Of a DNA stretch of 29,660 nucleotides, positions 1-8,227 are shown one piece after another. How positions within the stretch are numbered: the first letter of the stretch is position 1; every line of letters begins with the position of its first letter. The DNA comes from Candidatus Latescibacterota bacterium. Its GTDB lineage: Bacteria > Latescibacterota > UBA2968 > UBA8231. The translations under genes were made by a program, and so were the position numbers. Location: positions 1-29,660 of the forward strand of contig JAJDUT010000128.1 in NCBI GenBank assembly GCA_022826515.1, written 5' to 3'. The notes beneath the pieces were generated by a model. It saw only the letters and a program-made list of their open reading frames with translations, did not search any database and had not been told where the DNA came from.

Positions 1-1775
1 CTATCTAGTCCGACATCGTAAATAGGGGTGCTCATCTCTACTTTATAGCCTAAGTCTGCGAGTGCACCTCTCGTTAAAGGAGAGATATATGGGGGCAACG
101 CTGTCCCATTGGGTGCAAGACTACCAGCAGGAATGCTCATAACATCTAAAATGGCCTCAGATATCCAACCCCAGTGATGCCTATCGTCATCGACGGGAAT
201 GGCCTCTCCATAATACAAGAATGCTCCACTATCAGAGCCAAGGTCTGCTTCAAAAGTGCGCCGCAATCTCAGAAAGCCTTCCCAAGCATAGGTGTCCGCG
301 AGATAGAAGAACTGTATAGGAAAAGGATTACCTATTATGTTGTATGGTAAAGGATTGTCCCAATACTCAGCGGGCTTGATATAATCAAACCACTGATCCA
401 AGGTACCCACCCCTAAGACATGGCCAATCTCGTGTAAGGCCATGGTGTGCATCTCTTGTTCTACTAATTCATCAACAGGTGCATAGGGTGGATAACCATT
501 TATGCGATTTCCTACTGCATAGAATTCGGACCTTTCTTCGTGGATTTCTGTAAGGATGCGGCGTGAATCTTCCCCATACGTAACTTGCCCTAAGACAGGC
601 AAGCCCCCAGGACGCGCCGAGAACAATTGGGCAAAAGCCTCAATCCCAAAAACGGGTGCCAGTGAACTGCTAGGTTTTTTCTGGTGAACCACTACGAGCA
701 AATCGTCCACTTTCCTACCCTTTGCTATAGTAGGACTCGCTTCATGGAACGTCCTTTCAAGCACTACATCGGGTAGGTCGCTCAGTATAACACGTTCCCA
801 GTCTTGAGCAGCGCGGCGGAAAATATCTCGATCTTCTGACGGAATGTTATCGGCAAAAACCAATTCGATATTGAAGCCTAAGTTCTCTCCGGACGGTTCT
901 TGGACCCGTACGTCATAGCGCGCCAATTCTGTTTGCTCGTAATCGAATAGGACGATCTCGGTCTCGCCTGCTTCGCAGACAGACAAATACAACGGCCAGC
1001 CGTTGCGCCGCGCTCTGGTCGGACTGTCATTGCCCTCGGCAGGACAGTAATTGCGCGACGGCGGCCTGTTGCCCCCGGCCACTTCTAAGGCCCGGTCTTT
1101 CCCGGTCGGATTGACCACGACCAAGACACTATCCACATCCGAAGAAGTGCGAACCGTAAAGGTCTTCCAAGCCGAATCGTCGGCAGAAAAGGAAAACGAA
1201 GCAGGCGACGGCTCTAACCAAGCCGATGAGCTAGTACCGGTTTCAGCTTCGGTTTCAGCTCCGGCTTCAGCGACTTGGACAGCATAGCGCGCTAATTCTG
1301 TTTGCTCGTAATCGAATAGGACGATCTCGGTGTCGCCTGCTTGACAGGCCGACAAGTGCAACGACCAGCCGTTGCGCCGCGCTCGGGTCGGACTGTCATT
1401 GCCCTCGGCAGGACAGTAATTGCGCGATGGCGGCCTGTTGCCCCCGGCCACTTCTAAGGCCCGGTCTTTCCCAGTCGGATTGACCACGACCAAGACACTA
1501 TCCACATCCGAAGAGGTGCGAACCGTAAACGTCTTCCAAGCCGAATCGTCGGCAGAAAAGGAAAACGAAGCAGGCGACGGCTCGATCCAAGCCGAAGAGC
1601 TAGTACCAGCTTTGGGCGCGGCAGCCTTCAGCGGGCTCCATTGAGTGCCTGGGCGGTCTTGAGTTTGCTGGGGGTCGGCGGCCGGGTCCACCTTGAGGAA
1701 GGCCGTTGTGGCGGGTTGATCCGGCGAGCAGGCTATCAAGGAGAGGAGTAGGAAAAGCGGCAGCACGCGCAACAT
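1..1775 (-). CDS. Leishmanolysin-like zinc metalloprotease lipoprotein (3' end beyond window)
   Basis: The reading frame is open from an ATG at 1775 to the left edge (591 codons), so the C-terminus is missing. Residues 1-16 form a lipoprotein signal peptide with a lipobox LIAC (Cys16), so the protein should be membrane-anchored and exported. Two near-identical modules of about 108 residues (roughly 57-164 and 180-287), each with two Cys, are joined by an Ala/Glu linker. The catalytic region starts near FNIELVFADN. The zinc motif HEIGHVLG lies at 448-455, and HHWGW (533-537) followed by ILDVM (Met546) supplies the third His and the Met-turn. The wide spacing to the third His fits leishmanolysin (M8-like) better than matrixins. 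The role is probably extracellular protein degradation; the substrate is unknown. The metzincin class is clear, the exact family slightly less so. Confidence 0.88.
   Translation of the reverse strand, partial: MLRVLPLFLLLSLIACSPDQPATTAFLKVDPAADPQQTQDRPGTQWSPLKAAAPKAGTSSSAWIEPSPASFSFSADDSAWKTFTVRTSSDVDSVLVVVNPTGKDRALEVAGGNRPPSRNYCPAEGNDSPTRARRNGWSLHLSACQAGDTEIVLFDYEQTELARYAVQVAEAGAETEAETGTSSSAWLEPSPASFSFSADDSAWKTFTVRTSSDVDSVLVVVNPTGKDRALEVAGGNRPPSRNYCPAEGNDSPTRARRNGWPLYLSVCEAGETEIVLFDYEQTELARYDVRVQEPSGENLGFNIELVFADNIPSEDRDIFRRAAQDWERVILSDLPDVVLERTFHEASPTIAKGRKVDDLLVVVHQKKPSSSLAPVFGIEAFAQLFSARPGGLPVLGQVTYGEDSRRILTEIHEERSEFYAVGNRINGYPPYAPVDELVEQEMHTMALHEIGHVLGVGTLDQWFDYIKPAEYWDNPLPYNIIGNPFPIQFFYLADTYAWEGFLRLRRTFEADLGSDSGAFLYYGEAIPVDDDRHHWGWISEAILDVMSIPAGSLAPNGTALPPYISPLTRGALADLGYKVEMSTPIYDVGLD
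914..1607. repeat. Tandem 325-bp duplication inside the metalloprotease gene
   Basis: Positions 914-1238 and 1283-1607 are two in-frame copies with a period of exactly 369 bp (123 codons). They are very similar at the nucleotide level, with only scattered substitutions. The 44 bp between them (1239-1282) are a short degenerate repeat of 'ggtttcagct' encoding an Ala/Glu/Thr linker. The near-identity at silent positions points to recent duplication or gene conversion. Confidence 0.95.
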
Positions 1776-1849
1776 GGCGAACTCCTTAAGGAGTGAGAGG
1801 ACAAGCTCCGAATAATGACTTCGATATTGTATACCCATTATGTTTAAGG

Positions 1850-1974
1850 CTAAGTACACGACACCTGACCTGAATGGGCGTTTTTTTAGTGTTGTCCTGG
1901 GATCGCGGGCCTCTGGCCCGCAGGCGGGCAGGATGCCCGCAATCCCAGGAGAAACCCTACTGTCGTGTACTTAG
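1850..1974. repeat. Nested palindromic intergenic element (REP/MITE-like)
   Basis: Outer inverted repeats CTAAGTACACGACA (1850-1863) and its exact complement (1961-1974) enclose a second pair of 16-nt arms (1895-1910 and 1935-1950, one mismatch, TCCTGGGAT...). Those enclose a third small hairpin (GCCCGC/GCGGGC, about 1916-1929). The element lies between the 3' end of the deacetylase gene and the 5' end of the metalloprotease gene, both on the minus strand. It could fold as a strong cruciform or RNA hairpin and act as a terminator for the deacetylase transcript. It encodes no convincing protein. Confidence 0.8.
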
Positions 1975-2022
1975 GTTTAAGGTATTTAAGATGCAAGCAC
2001 AAAAAGACTTAGCCCGTACTTT

Positions 2023-2934
2023 TTACAGTTCGTCTGGCGAGGCGTCGGGAATTTGGGACTTGTGCGCTAGGGCGTATTCGTACTGTTGAGTGCAGGAGAC
2101 GCGGGGGAGGTCTTCCGTTTGCGCGTGGCGCAAGAGGAGGTCGAGTTGCCGCGCGCGGCGGTCGATGCGATAGACGGACCAAGGGTGGAAGATGGGCAAG
2201 TAGTAGGGCAGGTTTGCCTGCTGCACGTAGTCGATGCCTGGGGCGTAGGCTTCGTACACGCCTTGGGCGTCCTCGGGCATGTGCGCTGGATAGGGCCAAG
2301 GGAACTGCGGCGGCCACAGTACCTTGCCCGGCTGTCCGGTGAGGATGTTGTCGTGCCAGGCGTGCGAGGGCATTTCGAGGAGGCCGGGGAAGCCCTCGCG
2401 GGCGTACCAGAAGGGCCGGTTGAGTGGCGCGGGCATGGTTCCGTCCGGCCCAGCCCCCACCGTACGCATATAGCGGTAGCCAGCCTCCCACATCACGTGC
2501 AGGATGCGCTCTTGGCCAATGAAGCCGTGCGTGTAGCCGCCCGGCGCAGTCAAGCCGATTACCGGACGGGAAAAGGTGTCTTCGATCAGCTTTTTAGAAT
2601 CGACTAACTCGCGTTGTAAGGTGGCGTGGTCATCGGCGTCGGCTAAACCGATTAGGTCTTTGTGGGTGAACGAGTGGCATTGGATGTCGAAAAGGGGCTC
2701 GTCGAGGATGGCGCGGAATTCGGACGCAGCGCTCTGCAACAGGTCGGCAACGATGAAAAAGGAAGCGGGCGCTTGCCGCTCTAGATGCACTTGGGCCACG
2801 GCCCGGACGCCGGCGATGCACTCGGCCAGCCGCTCTCCCTCGTAGCTGATCCGTCCTTGGTAGCCCGGTCCGGCAGGCTCGTCCCACCAAGCGTACACGG
2901 CTTCGGTGTCGTAAGCAGATATGTAAGCAGGCAT
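2023..2934 (-). CDS. Polysaccharide deacetylase-family protein (NodB homology)
   Basis: A 303-residue protein with the layout of NodB-type deacetylases (carbohydrate esterase 4 group), which remove N-acetyl or related groups from glycans by metal-assisted hydrolysis. Visible motifs: an N-terminal YDTE in place of the usual TFDDG, the metal-binding CHSFTH motif near residue 86, and LTAPGGYTHGF near residue 128 corresponding to motif 3. A C-terminal IFHPWSVYR segment supplies a His expected near the active site. No signal peptide is seen, so it may act in the cytoplasm or on a small substrate. The ATG at 2934 follows the stop of the HicA remnant by 22 nt on the same strand. The exact substrate cannot be told from the sequence. 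Confidence 0.85.
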   Translation of the reverse strand: MPAYISAYDTEAVYAWWDEPAGPGYQGRISYEGERLAECIAGVRAVAQVHLERQAPASFFIVADLLQSAASEFRAILDEPLFDIQCHSFTHKDLIGLADADDHATLQRELVDSKKLIEDTFSRPVIGLTAPGGYTHGFIGQERILHVMWEAGYRYMRTVGAGPDGTMPAPLNRPFWYAREGFPGLLEMPSHAWHDNILTGQPGKVLWPPQFPWPYPAHMPEDAQGVYEAYAPGIDYVQQANLPYYLPIFHPWSVYRIDRRARQLDLLLRHAQTEDLPRVSCTQQYEYALAHKSQIPDASPDEL

Positions 2935-2956
2935 GGGTTTGACCGTCTTTGGCGAC

Positions 2957-3046
2957 TCAAATAAGCCGTAAACGGCGGAGGTCGTCTTCGGCCCATCGAG
3001 TTCCTTTTAGTATGCTCCGTAGAGTGCCAACTGGGAACGTATCACC
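2957..3046 (-). pseudogene. HicA toxin C-terminal remnant
   Basis: This frame encodes GDTFPVGTLRSILKGTRW followed by AEDDLRRLRLI and a stop. It resembles the C-terminal end of HicA/YcfA mRNA-interferase toxins, which typically end in GTLRSIL plus an acidic-leucine helix. The N-terminal two thirds, including the catalytic His, are missing. The remnant starts within the last codons of the truncated hicB and is in a different frame, so the two look joined by one deletion. The family match rests on about 28 residues. Confidence 0.6.
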
Positions 3047-3233
3047 CGACGCATACCTGTTCATCCGTTTCTTCCATATCTTCGATGTACGCATCGGCGG
3101 CGTCCTGCAGTGCCAGTAGGGCTTCCTCGCGGGTGTGGCCCCAAGCGGCACATCCCGGCAGCGCGTCAATCCAAGCGCTCCACCGACCATCTTCATCTTG
3201 CTCGATCTCTGCAGTAAGTACGTATGTCGTCAA
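3042..3233 (-). CDS. hicB: HicB-family antitoxin, C-terminally truncated
   Basis: 63 residues starting at a TTG at 3233 with a GAGG sequence about 8 nt upstream. The sequence MTTYVLTAEIEQDEDGRW, the ALPGCAAWGHT segment and the EALLALQDAADAYIEDMEE helix are the characteristic HicB (partial RNase H-like) core. Such antitoxins neutralise HicA toxin and often repress their own operon. Here the protein stops soon after the helix (DEQVCVG) and lacks the usual C-terminal DNA-binding or toxin-contacting tail, so it is probably a decaying gene. It lies upstream of, and on the same strand as, the deacetylase. Confidence 0.75.
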   Translation of the reverse strand: MTTYVLTAEIEQDEDGRWSAWIDALPGCAAWGHTREEALLALQDAADAYIEDMEETDEQVCVG

Positions 3234-3417
3234 GCTGCACCTCTACTTTCACAGTTGTCGGTACTGTACTCGTTCTATCCCACGATCTGTCAAAAATTAT
3301 AGGTAAAATGACCGTCTTTGGCTATTGAGGTGAGTTGGGGTAAGTTAAGGCCGACGGCGATGGATCGTCAATTTTTGCTGCCAACGCAATCTCACTTATG
3401 CGCCGAGGAGAACAACC

Positions 3418-4635
3418 GTGAAAATCACCGATGTTGACATCATTCCGGCGCACGTGCCGCTCGCCGCTCGCAACGACGAGCACGCCGTGCGCTTCCGCTC
3501 CATTGACCAGCGCACCTTCTTCAAGGTGCAAACCGACAATGGCTTGGTGGGCTGGGGCGAGTACCGCTGCACGCCGCCGCCCGCGCAGAGCGTGGAGGGC
3601 CTCATCGGGCGCAGCCCCTTCGACTTTTTGGGCAGCGAGGTCCACCTCGGCTTGGCCGGGGCCTTGTACGACGTGATGGGTCAGTATCTTGAAGTGCCGG
3701 CCTACAAGCTGATGGGGCCCAAGGTGCGCGACCGCGTGCCCGTGGCGGCTTGGACGCGGCCCGCTGATCCCGAAGAGTTGAGCCGCGAAATCGCCCGCGC
3801 TGCCGATCAAGGCTACCGGTTGTTCAAGATGCACACTTGCCAGCACTACGACGTGTTTGAGCAAAACCGCGCAGTAGAGGATGTAGCGCCACCCGGCTTC
3901 AAGATGCAGTACGACTTCAATTCCAACCGCACCTTGGCCACGGTGTTGCCCATCGTCAAACAGCTCGAAAAATCGCCCGTAGTGGGTTACATCGAGGATC
4001 CCTTGGTGTTGAGCGATGTAGAAGGCTGGCGGCGGCTCCGCGCCCAATGCGGGGTGCCGCTGGTCATGCACGTGCCGCCGTTGGGCGGGTTGCAGGAGGT
4101 CGTGCAGGGGATGGCTGATGCGTACATCGTGGCCGAGTACTGCGGCGGGTTTGGCGACGCGTTGGTGCGCGGCTTGGCTTATGGTAAAGCCAATATGCAG
4201 GTGGTGGTGCAGCTAACTGGGGGTACCTTGGCCAAGGCGCTGGCGCTGCACTTGGCGGCTGTGTTGCCCACAGCCGCCCACTCGATCAATCTCGACGACC
4301 AGTACGAGGAGGACGCGGCCCGTCAGCGCATTGAGATCGTCGAAGGCTGTTCGCCCGTGCCGGAGGGGCCGGGCCTTGGAGTGGAGGTGGACGAAGCGGT
4401 TATCGCGCGCTTGGCGCAGCGCGGGCCGACGGAAATTCCCCGGCATTTGGGCAAGCTGCGCCTGCCGGACGGGCACGTGCTTTACACGGCTAGCATCCCG
4501 CCGATAGATGCGTTGATTGGCTTTGCCGAGGGAACTATCCGGGGATTGTCTTTTGAGGTGTGGCACGACGATGGGTCTGAAGAATTTGCGCGCATGTACG
4601 GGCGGGTGGAAGAGGAGGGGTCGGTGTTGGAGTGA
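3418..4635 (+). CDS. Mandelate racemase/muconate lactonizing enzyme-family protein
   Basis: 405 residues starting at GTG 3418, with GAGGAG about 8 nt upstream. This is an enolase-superfamily member: these enzymes abstract a proton alpha to a carboxylate, mostly from sugar acids. The N-terminal capping domain (about 1-105, with FFKVQTDNGLVGWGEY) precedes the barrel. Candidate catalytic and metal residues are Lys137 in FKMH (a K-x-H arrangement), Asp166 in YDFNSN and Glu193 in YIEDP. The expected third acidic ligand position reads LVMH (His218) instead of an obvious Glu/Asp, with Glu240 as an alternative. The C-terminus has the family sequence VPEGPGLGVEVDE. Its stop overlaps the start of the next gene, indicating co-translation. 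Substrate unknown. Confidence 0.88.
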   Translation: MKITDVDIIPAHVPLAARNDEHAVRFRSIDQRTFFKVQTDNGLVGWGEYRCTPPPAQSVEGLIGRSPFDFLGSEVHLGLAGALYDVMGQYLEVPAYKLMGPKVRDRVPVAAWTRPADPEELSREIARAADQGYRLFKMHTCQHYDVFEQNRAVEDVAPPGFKMQYDFNSNRTLATVLPIVKQLEKSPVVGYIEDPLVLSDVEGWRRLRAQCGVPLVMHVPPLGGLQEVVQGMADAYIVAEYCGGFGDALVRGLAYGKANMQVVVQLTGGTLAKALALHLAAVLPTAAHSINLDDQYEEDAARQRIEIVEGCSPVPEGPGLGVEVDEAVIARLAQRGPTEIPRHLGKLRLPDGHVLYTASIPPIDALIGFAEGTIRGLSFEVWHDDGSEEFARMYGRVEEEGSVLE

Positions 4636-6086
4636 AGGACTGGCACAAGCGGTTTTACTTCTCCTGTTTCGCAGCTTCCCCAAACCGGACGGTCATGCTA
4701 CTGTTCATTGTTTTGCTAACCCTGATGATCCCCGTGATCGTCTCGGCCCAAGCCCCGTACGGCCTGCAAGAACGGGTACCGAACAATTCTTTGCTCATCG
4801 CTCCGGTCGAGGGACGAGTGCCCCAGACCGTCTCCGAGTCGGGCTTGTTTAGCAATGTGGCGGCCCAGACCCCGGCTCCGGGACTCATTCCCTACGAGGT
4901 CAATTCGGTATTGTGGTCCGACGGGACGGCAAAGACCCGCTTTATCGCGCTGCCCGGGCAGAGCCAGATTGAGTTTTCCGCCTCGGGCATGTGGAAATTT
5001 CCCCCCGACGCGGTGGTGGTGAAAAATTTCTACATAGAGTTGGAAAAGGGTAATTTGGACAGTCGGCACATTGTCGAGACGCGCTTTTTGGTCAAGCGCG
5101 GCCAAGCTGATACATGGGATGGCTTTAGCTATATGTGGGATCTGGAGGGCAAGGACGCGATATTGCTCGAAGAGGCGGCGACCCAGTCCTATCTCATCGC
5201 CGACCCAGAAGCTGAAGACGGCTTCCGCGAATACGTGCATTTCTATCCCGGACCCGAAGATTGCGCCTTGTGCCATACCGGACCGGCTGGCTATGTCTTA
5301 GGGCTCAATACGGCCCAGATGAATCGCTCGTACGACTACGGCGGCATTGTAGATAACCAGTTGCGCACCCTAAATCATATTGGTCTGTTTACTGAGGATA
5401 TCGGCGAGAATTACGACGGCTTCCCCCAATGGGCCGACCCCACCGATGCAAGCCTGCCGCTGGCCGACCGCAGCCGCTCCTATCTGGCGGCCAATTGCGC
5501 TCACTGCCATCGCCCCAATGTGGTCAGCCGCTCGACCATCGACCTGCGGTACGACACTCCCTTAGAAGAGACCAATACCCTCAACTGGGTGCCTTCCTTG
5601 GGTGCTTTGGGTACTGAAGAAGGGTTTATCATCACCCCAGGCGACCCCGATAATTCCACCCTGTACTTGCGCCTGCTCACCTTTTCCTCCAATCGCATGC
5701 CGCCGGTGGCCTCCACCGTGGTTGACTGGGAAGGCAGCGAGCTGATTCGCCGCTGGATCGCCAGTATGGATCAGCCTACTGCCGTACAAGGACTGGCGAC
5801 TGTACCAGAAGAGGCTAGCTTAGCGCAGAACTTCCCCAATCCCTTCAATGCCCATACCACCATCGTCTATCAGGTTGGCGAGACCGGCCCAGTGGAATTG
5901 GCCCTATACGATGCGGTGGGCCAGAAAGTGCGCACCTTAGTACAGGCCGAGCAGGCACCGGGGTCTTATACTGTGCGCTGGGATGGTAGGACAGAAAACG
6001 GCGGCTTGGCCGCCAGCGGCACGTACCTCTATCGCTTGCGAATGGGGGACTACTCGGTAGCCCGGCAGTTGGTGCTGGTGCGCTAG
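4632..6086 (+). CDS. Secreted diheme c-type cytochrome-like protein with C-terminal FlgD/Ig-like sorting domain
   Basis: 484 residues from GTG 4632, overlapping the upstream stop (GTGA). An alternative start at ATG 4695 would give a shorter leader. A hydrophobic export segment (about 22-40, ending SAQA) is followed by a domain that resembles the HNE_0200/SO_2930 family of diheme proteins. Two covalent haem sites are visible: CALCH (211-215) and CAHCH (289-293). From about residue 400 comes SLAQNFPNPFNAHTTIVYQV and a beta-rich FlgD-like/type-IX-sorting-type module ending in LVLVR. This suggests export to the cell surface and electron transfer. It sits just before a PQQ-dehydrogenase-like gene carrying the same C-terminal module, so it is a plausible electron acceptor for that enzyme (inference). 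Confidence 0.85.
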   Translation: MKDWHKRFYFSCFAASPNRTVMLLFIVLLTLMIPVIVSAQAPYGLQERVPNNSLLIAPVEGRVPQTVSESGLFSNVAAQTPAPGLIPYEVNSVLWSDGTAKTRFIALPGQSQIEFSASGMWKFPPDAVVVKNFYIELEKGNLDSRHIVETRFLVKRGQADTWDGFSYMWDLEGKDAILLEEAATQSYLIADPEAEDGFREYVHFYPGPEDCALCHTGPAGYVLGLNTAQMNRSYDYGGIVDNQLRTLNHIGLFTEDIGENYDGFPQWADPTDASLPLADRSRSYLAANCAHCHRPNVVSRSTIDLRYDTPLEETNTLNWVPSLGALGTEEGFIITPGDPDNSTLYLRLLTFSSNRMPPVASTVVDWEGSELIRRWIASMDQPTAVQGLATVPEEASLAQNFPNPFNAHTTIVYQVGETGPVELALYDAVGQKVRTLVQAEQAPGSYTVRWDGRTENGGLAASGTYLYRLRMGDYSVARQLVLVR

Positions 6087-6116
6087 AATTCACTTCATCT
6101 GTGAGGAGCGTTTACA

Positions 6117-8084
6117 TTGAGAAAAATTATCGGAATAATCCTAATCGGCTGGACTTTAAATGCTGTCGGTGCCGATCCCCGGCCCCTGCGCGACGATGTT
6201 CAAGTCCGCCACTTGCTCGACGTGAGCCGGCGGACCATGCGGATTGCTAAGGACCCGCGCGACAACACCCTGTACACCCTCACGGCTACGGGTACTATTT
6301 ACCGCATTCAGATCAAGGGCGAGGCCGAGCGCGTCGGCGAGACCATTGCCCGAGGGGTGCGCGACGCCGAGGGAGCGTGGACTTGGACCCAGTTCCGTCC
6401 CGAGGAAGGGGTGCCCGCAGGAGTGCCCATCGACGAAATCCGCGCTGCGGCTGCGGCGGCTGCAACCCGGGCGACCGACCCGATCGAAGATCAAATCCAC
6501 GTCCTCGATACGCGCAACAACCGCATCATCACCCCACCGAACAAAGAGGTGGCCAATCTAGCCGACTATGGCATCGCTTTCCCCCAGGCTATCTACTTCG
6601 ACGCCGAAGGGGCCCTGTACGTGGTGCTCGATGTGGAGGCGGCCAATGCTGTAGGCGAAGAGCGGATTGCTACTTCTGCGGACCACAAACTCAACGATAC
6701 CCAGGGCTTTGATATTGCGGCGGACGGCACGTTTTATATCGGCGGCAACAGTGGCAACACGGTCATCAATGTAGTGCGTGGAGTGCGCGACGGAGACGCC
6801 ATCGAGTGGGCTACGGTGGCCCGCACTGAGCGCATTCCCCCCGGCACCAAGAACCATCCCCATCCGGCCATTGTCCTCAGCCCGGACGATCGCTTTGTGT
6901 ACATCAATTCGGGGTCTCGCACCGACCACGGCGAGCTGTCTGAGGATGGGGCTTTTGCCGGGGCGCGCGAGTTGCCCCTGTCGTCGGCCATTTTGCGGGT
7001 GCCGGCGGATGGCCAAGACATTTTGATTCCGGCTGCTGAGGAGGCGCTACAGGCTTCGGGTTACTTGTACGCCGATGGGTTCCGCAATGCCTTTGACATG
7101 GCCTTTGCCGCCAACGGCGATCTGTTCGCCGCGGACAATGGCCCGGACAGCGACATGGCCGACGAGGTCTGTTGGGTGCGGCAGGGGCTACACTATGGCT
7201 TCCCTTGGCGCATGGGGGCAATGGACACAGCCCAGCGCTTCCCCGACTACGACCCGGCTGCGGACTTGCTCCTGATGACCCGCTCGGACGCTAGGGATCG
7301 CGGCTTGTTTTACAACGATCCGACCTACCCGCCCCCGCCCGTGGACCGTTTTGCCGATCCGGTCCTCAATCTAGGGCCCGACGCCGACCGCTACCGCGAC
7401 CCGAGCACGGGCGAGGTGCGCGACGCCAGCGACGAGGGCGGAGCAGCCTATACGCTTACGCCGCATAGTTCGCCGTTGGGGCTGGTATTTGACGTAGAAG
7501 AGGCCTTGGCCCCCGAGTTTCGCGGCGACGGCTTTGTGTTGCGCATCGGTGGGGACTGCTGCAACCTGATCAACCCCTTCGACGACCCGGACGAGGACCT
7601 CATCCACATGGACTTGGAGAAGGTGGGAGATAACTATCAGGCGCGCATGACCCGGATCGTCGAGGGTTTCAGTGGCCCTATTGACGCCGAGATCATCGGC
7701 AACAAGATCTACGTGATCGAGTGGAGTGGCGGTCGCGGTTTGTGGGAGATTACCCTGCCCGGTAGTTCAGTCACGACCGTGGTGGAAGAGGGCGGTAGTG
7801 TGCCCGACGGGTACGCGCTGGCACAGAATTATCCCAACCCCTTTAACGCTAACACGACCATCGCCTACGAGGTGGACAGCGCAGGGTTAGTGGAACTGAC
7901 CGTTTACAATGCCGCCGGACAGAAGATCCGCGATTTGGTGCAGGATCGGTTGGCAGAGGGACGCTACGAGGTGCAGTGGGACGGGCGCGATGACCGTGGC
8001 CGCGCCGTGGCCAGCGGCACCTATATATACCAGCTTACCGCGGGCAATTACCAAGAGAGTCGGACGCTGACGCTGTTGAAGTAA
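6117..8084 (+). CDS. Secreted PQQ-dependent (glucose/sorbosone) dehydrogenase-like protein with C-terminal FlgD/Ig-like domain
   Basis: 655 residues from TTG 6117, with GAGGAG about 10 nt upstream. Residues 1-19 look like a signal peptide (IIGIILIGW...NAVGA). The body is a beta-propeller of the glucose/sorbosone dehydrogenase type: repeated blades such as YIGGNSGNTVINVV and FDMAFAANGDLFAADNGPDS, followed by DEVCWVRQGLHYGFPW, match the family pattern of an acidic DE before G-x-x-YG-(F/W)-P. Residues from about 568 (YALAQNYPNPFNANTTIAYEV region) form the same sorting-type domain as in the upstream gene. The role is probably oxidation of a sugar or alcohol outside the cytoplasm; the substrate and the use of PQQ are inferred from family. 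Confidence 0.82.
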   Translation: MRKIIGIILIGWTLNAVGADPRPLRDDVQVRHLLDVSRRTMRIAKDPRDNTLYTLTATGTIYRIQIKGEAERVGETIARGVRDAEGAWTWTQFRPEEGVPAGVPIDEIRAAAAAAATRATDPIEDQIHVLDTRNNRIITPPNKEVANLADYGIAFPQAIYFDAEGALYVVLDVEAANAVGEERIATSADHKLNDTQGFDIAADGTFYIGGNSGNTVINVVRGVRDGDAIEWATVARTERIPPGTKNHPHPAIVLSPDDRFVYINSGSRTDHGELSEDGAFAGARELPLSSAILRVPADGQDILIPAAEEALQASGYLYADGFRNAFDMAFAANGDLFAADNGPDSDMADEVCWVRQGLHYGFPWRMGAMDTAQRFPDYDPAADLLLMTRSDARDRGLFYNDPTYPPPPVDRFADPVLNLGPDADRYRDPSTGEVRDASDEGGAAYTLTPHSSPLGLVFDVEEALAPEFRGDGFVLRIGGDCCNLINPFDDPDEDLIHMDLEKVGDNYQARMTRIVEGFSGPIDAEIIGNKIYVIEWSGGRGLWEITLPGSSVTTVVEEGGSVPDGYALAQNYPNPFNANTTIAYEVDSAGLVELTVYNAAGQKIRDLVQDRLAEGRYEVQWDGRDDRGRAVASGTYIYQLTAGNYQESRTLTLLK

Positions 8085-8127
8085 CTGCTGTTACGCAGCT
8101 TTATGTAGCGTCTGCGGCTTGTGGCCC

Positions 8128-8167
8128 CTTCGACAGGCTCAGGGGCCGCAGGCTGAGCTTGTCGAAG
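8128..8167. terminator. Hairpin repeat, probable bidirectional terminator
   Basis: Arms CTTCGACAGGCTCAG (8128-8142) and CTGAGCTTGTCGAAG (8153-8167) pair with one mismatch around a 10-nt loop. It lies between the convergent ends of the dehydrogenase-like gene (8084) and the ATPase gene (8228). The sequence is a widespread intergenic repeat type in bacterial genomes, so a repeat origin and terminator function are both likely. Confidence 0.75.
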
Positions 8168-8227
8168 CCTGCCCGGTCATGCCAGCCAACGCCGACGGAG
8201 GCATATTGAAGACATTGCTCTGGCTGC

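Noticed and set aside
1874..2089. Plus-strand open frame of 71 codons
   Set aside because: It runs through the nested palindrome and into the antisense of the deacetylase; such REP-derived frames are not genes.
2009..2491. Second minus-strand frame overlapping the deacetylase
   Set aside because: Arg/Pro-rich composition and full overlap with a well-supported gene; a GC-rich shadow frame.
2940..3322. TGACCGTCTTTGGC occurring at 2940-2953 and 3309-3322 around the HicBA remnant
   Set aside because: An exact 14-mer pair is expected by chance about once or twice in a window this size, and no extension is seen.
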